64,000 nucleotides of DNA from Notospermus geniculatus (lineage: Eukaryota; Nemertea; Pilidiophora; Heteronemertea; Lineidae), in contig NMRB01000474.1 of assembly GCA_002633025.1 (NCBI GenBank), forward strand, positions 122,757 to 186,756, written 5' to 3'. How positions within the stretch are numbered: position 1 is the stretch's first letter; each line of letters opens with the position of its first letter. Of this stretch, positions 59,701 through 64,000 are shown piece by piece. The notes beneath the pieces are model-generated. The model was not told where the DNA came from. It was given only the letters and a program-made list of their open reading frames with translations, and did not search any database. Position numbers and translations under genes: made by a program.

Positions 59701-62700
59701 CACATTGGCAAACGTTGGCCAACATTTCCAATATTGGTCCAATAAGTGGATAAAGTTTGGTTCGTCTTGGACATTATTCAGGCCCATATCGCATCAATCC
59801 TTTAAATAGTTACGCATGAATGAGAAAAGTGTTTTTTTGCAGATTAGAAATGGATATTAATGGATTTGCTCAGAGGAGAATGTTGGGCCTAATTTGATGA
59901 CGTCATTGCAGGAATTTGAGCATGCATTTTCGTGCTGTAATGGACTTAACACGCAACTATTTATGTAAGAGAATCAAGTGAGAAATTTGTCAATTAGTAA
60001 ATATGTAAATGAAAATGAACTTTATCTCCACATTGGATGGCTCACATTTGATTTCATTTATCCCTGCAATGACATCGTGCATAAATTAGCATTTTTGACC
60101 GCGGCTAGTCCCTACCTATACGGAAATCCTCGATATATCCCAAACTATTCATCAGAATTTGATAAAACAAAAAGCAGAATGTGTCTACATGTATTTATGG
60201 CTCCAGCCACTTCAGTAATAATCTGTGTAGTCAATTTTTGGATGCAACTCGGACTTTAAGTGTAAGTGTGACACTGATCCTTTGTTCAACACAAAAGATA
60301 AGTATCACACTTTGACTAAGTATGTTTATGAATATCGACCCTGAACTACAACACAACATCTTCGATAATCGAAGGCCGATCTGCTCTCCACTGCGTTACA
60401 TCGCACATCACCCTTCGAGAAATAGACCAGTCGGCGGCGTATCTTGGCACCATGCCAACTTACCGGTCGACCAATCATATGACACTTTATATCGGGTCTT
60501 CGGCTACAACTCTTTGTACCACGATTCAAATTTTACAACACCGATTCTGATTGGCCTCTTCCTTTCGAGGCGGCAGATACGCCGTGGACCGGCCAATTTC
60601 TCGAAGGGTGCATGTGCGGTGTGACGTAGTGTGAGCAGATCGGCCTTCGATCATCGAAGATGCAACACAACAGCATGCATACATCGTGAATATGGTACAA
60701 AAATACATGTACAACTGTCCTTCCTTCTTTTGTGTTAGTCTGTCATTTACGAGATCTGAGAACCACAAGGCCTTTTAAGAACACAACTTGCCTTTCCTGA
60801 CGACTTGATTCCTTTTATAAGACACAACCCGGTGGCAACCCATGCAGCAACCAGACAAGCAAAGAGCTCCCATCTCATCCCTCCAAGTTCATCAATGCCG
60901 CTCGTACGCCGGAGTGCGTATCGCCTATAAAGAAGTGGTTTCAAAAAGCATGTGCAATATGAAGACACCAGATTTCTTCAAAATTCTACGCACGATAGTG
61001 TCCATCTGATAAATGGCAGGCTGCCTGCCATTGGATATCGTAAGTTGAGTGGCACTCTGGGCATTTGTCCTGAACGGTGAGGACGACTACGAATAATGTT
61101 CCACACTATCAAAGATTAAGTGCTAAAAAAACCTGTTACAAGGAAGGCAAAGCCAAGGCCCGTCTACACGATCATAATGATCTGCACGATCATACATGTT
61201 CAAAACGCCTTCATACATTTGTATGATGATGTTCGGGTTTGTTGTGGATTTCCGTCTATAAAGTGCAACATTCATGGACACCTGTATGATGAACTACGAT
61301 GATGGGGAAAGAAAAAGCAAAGAAATTGGAGGGAAAATTCCTTATTGTTTCAAAATGGATCTTACAATTGCCTCGTGAGTGATGCTGCTGCAGTAGTAAT
61401 AATGGCAGTGACCCGTCGTCGAAAAGGCAAAGGAGTAGGAAAGAGTGCCAAAAGGGGTTAAACAATGGATCAGGAGGAGAAGTGAGTTTGGAGCCTTAAG
61501 GGCTGCCATTTTTTACACATGTCACATGATGCAGTTGTGCCACATGACATATACAAACCTTCTGATTGGTAAATGGCTTGAAATGTTGTGGATGTTGTGA
61601 ACATTTGTTGGCATGTTGGATATACTGTTCAAGTTTGTTGGGAAAACGGTCCAAACGATCATACATTTGTCCATGGACATCATCATACGTACAAAATGTT
61701 TGATGATGTTTCGAAGAAATGTATGATCGTGTAGACGGGCCTTGAATCTTACTCCCAGTACTCTTCTGATGGTGAAGTCCTTTTTATATTCAGAGAAAAC
61801 GAAACGTTGGTTGTATTGAGGACATCAGTGACCGTGATGTTGCTGGCAATGGTAGCGTTTGTGGCATTCCTACTGTCTCCTTCACTGCTGAAAGGCCAAG
61901 CGTCTGTTCTGTTTCGTACAATACATGCGTCAGTGTTCCACGTGTTATTGCAAGTGGTCCATGGCAAGACTGCGGTGAAGGACGCTCCCAAATAGAACAA
62001 GGACCAGGCAATGAGCATGTTGTAGTAGATAGTTACCAGGCCGCCGAGAACTACCATGCCGACGCCGACTCCTGAAGGTATAGTATACATGATAAAAAGG
62101 AAAAAAGGAAGATGCTTTTATTATTAACGATTTGGCGCAGGTGAATTTCAACACGAACAATTATAGTGTGCTTTGATAGCAGAAATTACATATTGTAAGA
62201 CTACCTTTGAAAAGTGGACAGAACCTCCAAGCCAGTATTGGACTTAGACTTGAGAATTGTGAGTAAGCCACTTCCAGAAAGAACATTGGCCATCCTATTA
62301 TCACCAGGAAAGTGATGTAGGGAATCAGGAAAGCACCTGTAAGAATAAAAGAAATTAGGAAAAAAATGGTCTAATGCGGGCGAAAAGACTTCCGGATATT
62401 ACGCTTTGTTCCTCTTATCGCAAACTCGTCCCCAGTGGGTTTACGTTCCTACAACACCACTGGAAAGGGCTGACGACTTCAGGAATACTGCGCATGCGCG
62501 ATATACTAATTTCGAGGCAAATCACACCGAAGCTGGCACCCGCGGTTTGATGTTCCCAACTAAACTATTCGTTCGAAATTGCTCTAATACTCAAACAACT
62601 TCGTGTTTTGGGTGTATTATATGGTTCCTTAGGCATATATGATCTTTTTCAGTCATCGAAGAACGAAATATTGTGGGAAACAAACATTTTGGCACGCTGC

Positions 62701-63437
62701 CAGCGGTTGTCCAGAAATTTTGGACAAGTCGCCAGCCCTTTCCAGAGATATCCTCGGATGAGGTAGATCTGGGTACGAGATTGCTCTTATCGCAGAAACT
62801 ATTCATGCTCTTTAGTGGATGAAGATTCTCTTTTTAGAATACATGTACATTGGGGAAGTTAAGATTCATCAGAAATCACAATTTCGAAAACACCAACAGC
62901 TTTTTGCACACGATGACATCTTTGACTAACATTGATAATCTGGCTTGTAGATGGCTGTGAGGGTAGAGCCACATTATTGGTGATGTACCATATTGAATTG
63001 CAAAAGACTTATTATTCAAAACAAATTCATGATAATATGATGATTTATATTCAGAACAATACGACACACGTTATTAGAGGAGGAAGATATATTCACGTTA
63101 TTCAGATCCCTGAATATCTAATACTTGCATATAAAAATTCTTCATTTACTGTATGGTAAATTCATTTACTGTACAGTAAATTCTTCATTTACTGCCATGC
63201 CTGCCAGGTACTAATATTGTTTCAAAAAGAAGTTATAGGAAGAAAAAACATACCGCCTCCATTTTTATAGCATAAATACGGGAACCTCCAGATGTTTCCA
63301 AGACCAACAGAATATCCAAAGGCTGAGAGAAAGAAATCGGCCTTCCCAGACCAGTTCCCACGTTTTACATTCTCATCACCTTCTTCTTCGACGATGTCTT
63401 CCGATTTTCGACCGCAGCACTTCACAGGACACTTCAT
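53570..63437 (-). CDS. SLC6A: SLC6 family sodium/chloride-coupled neurotransmitter or amino-acid transporter, TM7-TM10 exons not found
   Basis: Plasma-membrane Na+/Cl- symporter family, most like the glycine-transporter branch by my reading. N-terminal exons are 63254-63437 (TM1: [27 protein letters not shown]), 62205-62336 (TM2), 61753-62071 (TM3, IYYN, then EL2 with a Cys pair and seven N-glycosylation sequons), 60792-60924 (TM4, duplicated at 58921-59053), 57972-58106 (TM5) and 57783-57886 (TM6, [10 protein letters not shown]). They join in frame to 335 codons plus 2 nt. C-terminal exons are TM11-12 ([10 protein letters not shown]; 56309-56476, duplicated at 54077-54244) and the tail (55802-55957, duplicated at 53570-53713), the latter with [11 protein letters not shown] in the intact copy and ending IPLV then TAG. 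About 200 residues (TM7-TM10) are missing between 56476 and 57783. The start ATG is directly preceded by a possible acceptor, so a 5' UTR exon is likely. Confidence 0.92.
54077..54244 (-). CDS. SLC6A: SLC6 penultimate exon (TM11-TM12), copy b
   Basis: Second copy of the 56-codon TM11-12 exon with the same splice sites, in the block 52636-54785. Confidence 0.88.
55030..55138 (-). CDS. Second copy of coiled-coil exon 1 and its 5' region
   Basis: Same 36 codons plus one base as 52796-52904, with the same donor. The differences I saw are synonymous (Ser and Gly-side third positions). It lies downstream of the intact SLC6 C-terminal exon copy at 55802-55957. It has no following exons of its own because SLC6 exons from the other copy come next. 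Confidence 0.8.
55220..55264. promoter_or_regulatory. CRE/ATF-type sites upstream of coiled-coil exon 1 (copy a)
   Basis: Two full TGACGTCA palindromes, at 55220-55227 and 55257-55264. In the other copy the first reads TGACATCA, so one CRE differs between the copies while the second is kept. Confidence 0.5.
55802..55957 (-). CDS. SLC6A: SLC6 last exon (cytosolic C-terminus), copy a, intact
   Basis: 51 codons plus TAG, beginning [20 protein letters not shown]. The WGP-x-x-x-x-H-R arrangement matches glycine-type SLC6 tails. A basic patch, RKRRILRR, precedes the end DKDIPLV. A candidate AATAAA lies about 300 nt downstream at 55494-55499. Confidence 0.9.
   Translation of the reverse strand, partial: RLMESIRPTPKWGPALPEHRDQYIASLTGSRKRRILRRINVEENDKDIPLV
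56309..56476 (-). CDS. SLC6A: SLC6 penultimate exon (TM11-TM12), copy a
   Basis: 56 codons, phase 0 at both ends, with acceptor CTTTCAG and donor GAT|GTAAGT. It includes [17 protein letters not shown], typical of the glycine-type transporters before TM12, and ends GGFRD. I saw no difference from the copy at 54077-54244. Confidence 0.9.
57424..57738. mobile_element. Foldback element rich in GCAATAATATTGC words
   Basis: The segment 57,427-57,530 (ATTATTGCACAATAT, TCTTTCTTCCATC, AAGCAC) is matched imperfectly in inverted orientation by about 57,600-57,735. It sits between SLC6 exon 6 and the right edge of block 6. No SLC6 exon is hidden in it. Confidence 0.65.
57783..57886 (-). CDS. SLC6A: SLC6 exon 6 (TM6), last exon before the missing part
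   Basis: 34 codons plus two bases: [19 protein letters not shown], then [12 protein letters not shown]. Donor AA|GTAAGA. No exon that could continue the frame into TM7 is visible between here and 56476. Confidence 0.92.
57972..58106 (-). CDS. SLC6A: SLC6 exon 5 (TM5)
   Basis: 45 codons, phase 0 at both ends: [20 protein letters not shown], then [10 protein letters not shown] and [12 protein letters not shown]. The VTLPGA motif is typical of the family. Confidence 0.93.
58129..59660. repeat. Duplicated block 7, copy 1 (SLC6 exon 4)
   Basis: Co-linear with 59752-61530, from TAAAGTTTGGTTCGTCTTGG to the CTGCCATTTTTTACACATGTC word. Lacks the 306-bp MITE found in copy 2. Confidence 0.9.
58921..59053 (-). 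CDS. SLC6A: SLC6 exon 4 (TM4), copy 1, GC donor
   Basis: Same protein as 60792-60924 with a synonymous ACT/ACC difference and the same GCAAGT donor. This copy is next to exon 5 and could be spliced to it directly. Having both exon 4 copies in one transcript would duplicate TM4. Confidence 0.9.
60357..60662. mobile_element. MITE, 306 bp, CATCTTCGAT termini, 8-bp target duplication, in SLC6 intron copy 2
   Basis: Terminal inverted repeats of about 65 bp, beginning CATCTTCGATAATCGAAGGC and including CCTTCGAGAAAT. CAACACAA is present on both sides. The duplicated intron at 58741-58748 has the unoccupied CAACACAA. An 8-bp duplication and CA start fit a hAT-type non-autonomous element. No open frame. 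Confidence 0.9.
60792..60924 (-). CDS. SLC6A: SLC6 exon 4 (TM4), copy 2, GC donor
   Basis: 45 codons with the preceding split codon: [14 protein letters not shown], then ACLVAAWV and KGIKSSGK. The exon ends GGAAAG followed by GCAAGT, a GC-AG intron. Frame requires this junction because the next exon starts V-V-Y-I. Lies in the duplicated block that contains the MITE at 60357-60662. Confidence 0.9.
61155..61743. mobile_element. Foldback element with AAGGCCCGTCTACACGATCA ends
   Basis: The left end AAGGCCCGTCTACACGATCA is matched by the inverted right end GATCGTGTAGACGGGCCTT at 61743, just beside SLC6 exon 3. Copy 1 of block 7 (59,295) has only the left end because the block stops earlier. Confidence 0.75.
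61753..62071 (-). CDS. SLC6A: SLC6 exon 3 (TM3 and large glycosylated EL2)
   Basis: TM3 carries the conserved IYYN. EL2 has [16 protein letters not shown], which contains the two Cys of the conserved loop disulfide. A Thr/Asn-rich stretch with sequons NNT, NRT, NAT, NAT, NIT, NTT and NVS follows, then SEEYW before TM4. The donor splits a Glu codon. Confidence 0.93.
62205..62336 (-). CDS. SLC6A: SLC6 exon 2 (TM2)
   Basis: Encodes [20 protein letters not shown], followed by LEVAYSQF where many family members have LEVxLGQF. Acceptor ACAG, donor AAAG|GTAGTC. Exactly 132 nt, phase 1 to phase 1. Confidence 0.93.
62337..63253. other. SLC6 intron 1
   Basis: Intron between TM1 and TM2 exons. Contains a small run of CATTTACTG words at about 63,142-63,195 and no other recognisable element. 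Confidence 0.7.
63254..63437 (-). CDS. SLC6A: SLC6 exon 1 (N-terminus and TM1)
   Basis: 61 codons plus one base. A short acidic, Cys-containing cytosolic N-terminus ([11 protein letters not shown]) precedes the invariant TM1 region [15 protein letters not shown]. The donor GCG|GTATGT leaves one base for the next Gly codon. Confidence 0.93.
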
Positions 63438-64000
63438 GTTGTGATCTGAAGAATTGGATCGAATGAGTATAGTTACATGTATATGCGATAACAGCCCTTT
63501 TTCATGGAGTCGGTTCGATCCGCCTTTGAGGCTAGTTCACTTGCTTTTTGTACCGTGAAAAGCCATGCGACCTGTACTCTCCTTCCCTTTGCATGGTACA
63601 AAAATTAAAGGGAGACGCCACTCATTGTAAACTTTTGAATTTTTATCAATCCATGTAGACTATTGCCATGACTTGTGATGTCACTAGTGTCAATAGGCTG
63701 ACGACCTTTGTAGTGAATGAGGTAATACTGTGACTGCCTAGGCGTATTGGTTGTACCTTCATAAATATGCATTGAGCACTCATGATATCATGAGTGCTGT
63801 GCAATGGTCCCTTTGGGATCCAATTAAAATACTCAAAATCATTAGTTTGCTGATTTTAAAAAAATACGACATGTTGCAGATATCAGTGGATTTCAATGTT
63901 TTAACGATATTTCAAAAATTCAGAATTTTACACAATGAGTGGAGTCTCCCTTTAAACGAACAGGGGCCTGATTCACAAAGCACACTTACGCCTAAGTGTA
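63438..64000. other. Upstream of SLC6 exon 1; start of another TTCACAAAG-type element at the edge
   Basis: A possible acceptor lies just before the ATG, so 5' UTR exons may be further right. The last about 35 bases (GGGCCTGATTCACAAAGC) look like one end of a foldback MITE cut by the window edge. Confidence 0.45.

Larger units (their letters stand above)
59752..61530. repeat. Duplicated block 7, copy 2 (SLC6 exon 4 plus MITE)
   Basis: Partner of 58129-59660. Contains the MITE insertion and a short replacement near 60,198 where copy 1 has extra TACATG words. Confidence 0.9.

Overview
The window is draft eukaryotic nuclear DNA from a marine invertebrate. I favour a deuterostome such as a lancelet, echinoderm or hemichordate, but the sequence does not settle the species. 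The signs are intron-split genes with GT-AG (one GC-AG) junctions, very abundant palindromic TACATGTA and TAGGCCTA words, many short foldback/MITE-type repeats, and N gaps of 1, 2 and 16 bases. There are no bacterial operons, CRISPR arrays or phage genes. I recognised no intact transposase or reverse transcriptase.

Layout. Positions 1-44,100 carry no gene I can support. They hold large near-identical duplicated blocks: 2,933-8,945 with 9,142-14,671; 16,264-17,341 with 17,431-18,513; 18,511-22,833 with 23,416-27,673; and 31,803-32,586 with 32,588-33,394. They also hold (TTTTA)n-type arrays and foldback elements. Positions 44,500-63,440 hold three genes, all on the minus strand. In transcription order from the right end these are an SLC6 neurotransmitter/amino-acid symporter (63,437 to 55,802 or 53,570), a small tail-anchored coiled-coil protein (52,904 to 50,600), and an SLC47/MATE multidrug and toxin extrusion transporter (49,982 to 44,512).

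The MATE gene resolves into 13 exons whose junctions keep frame throughout and give a 639-residue protein. The coiled-coil gene resolves into 4 exons and 257 residues. The SLC6 gene has a good N-terminal half (TM1-TM6, six exons) and a good C-terminal end (TM11-12 and tail, two exons). The exons for TM7-TM10 are absent from the window.

Several exons of the SLC6 and coiled-coil genes occur twice, in duplicated blocks 50,9xx-51,4xx/51,588-52,2xx, 52,636-54,785/54,878-57,003 and 58,129-59,66x/59,752-61,52x. The copies differ by synonymous changes, 6-bp TACATG steps and presence or absence of whole MITEs. This looks like two divergent haplotypes laid end to end by the assembler, rather than functional paralogues. 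If so, about a quarter of the window is redundant, and the missing SLC6 exons are probably an assembly loss.

No unknown multi-gene system was found. The observations most worth checking are the haplotype-style duplications with their empty and filled MITE sites, the recurrent 6-bp palindromic indels, a MATE with altered conserved glutamates and a glycosylated tail, an SLC6 with an unusual TM6 site and a conserved GC-AG intron, and a repeat family carrying CTCF-like motifs.
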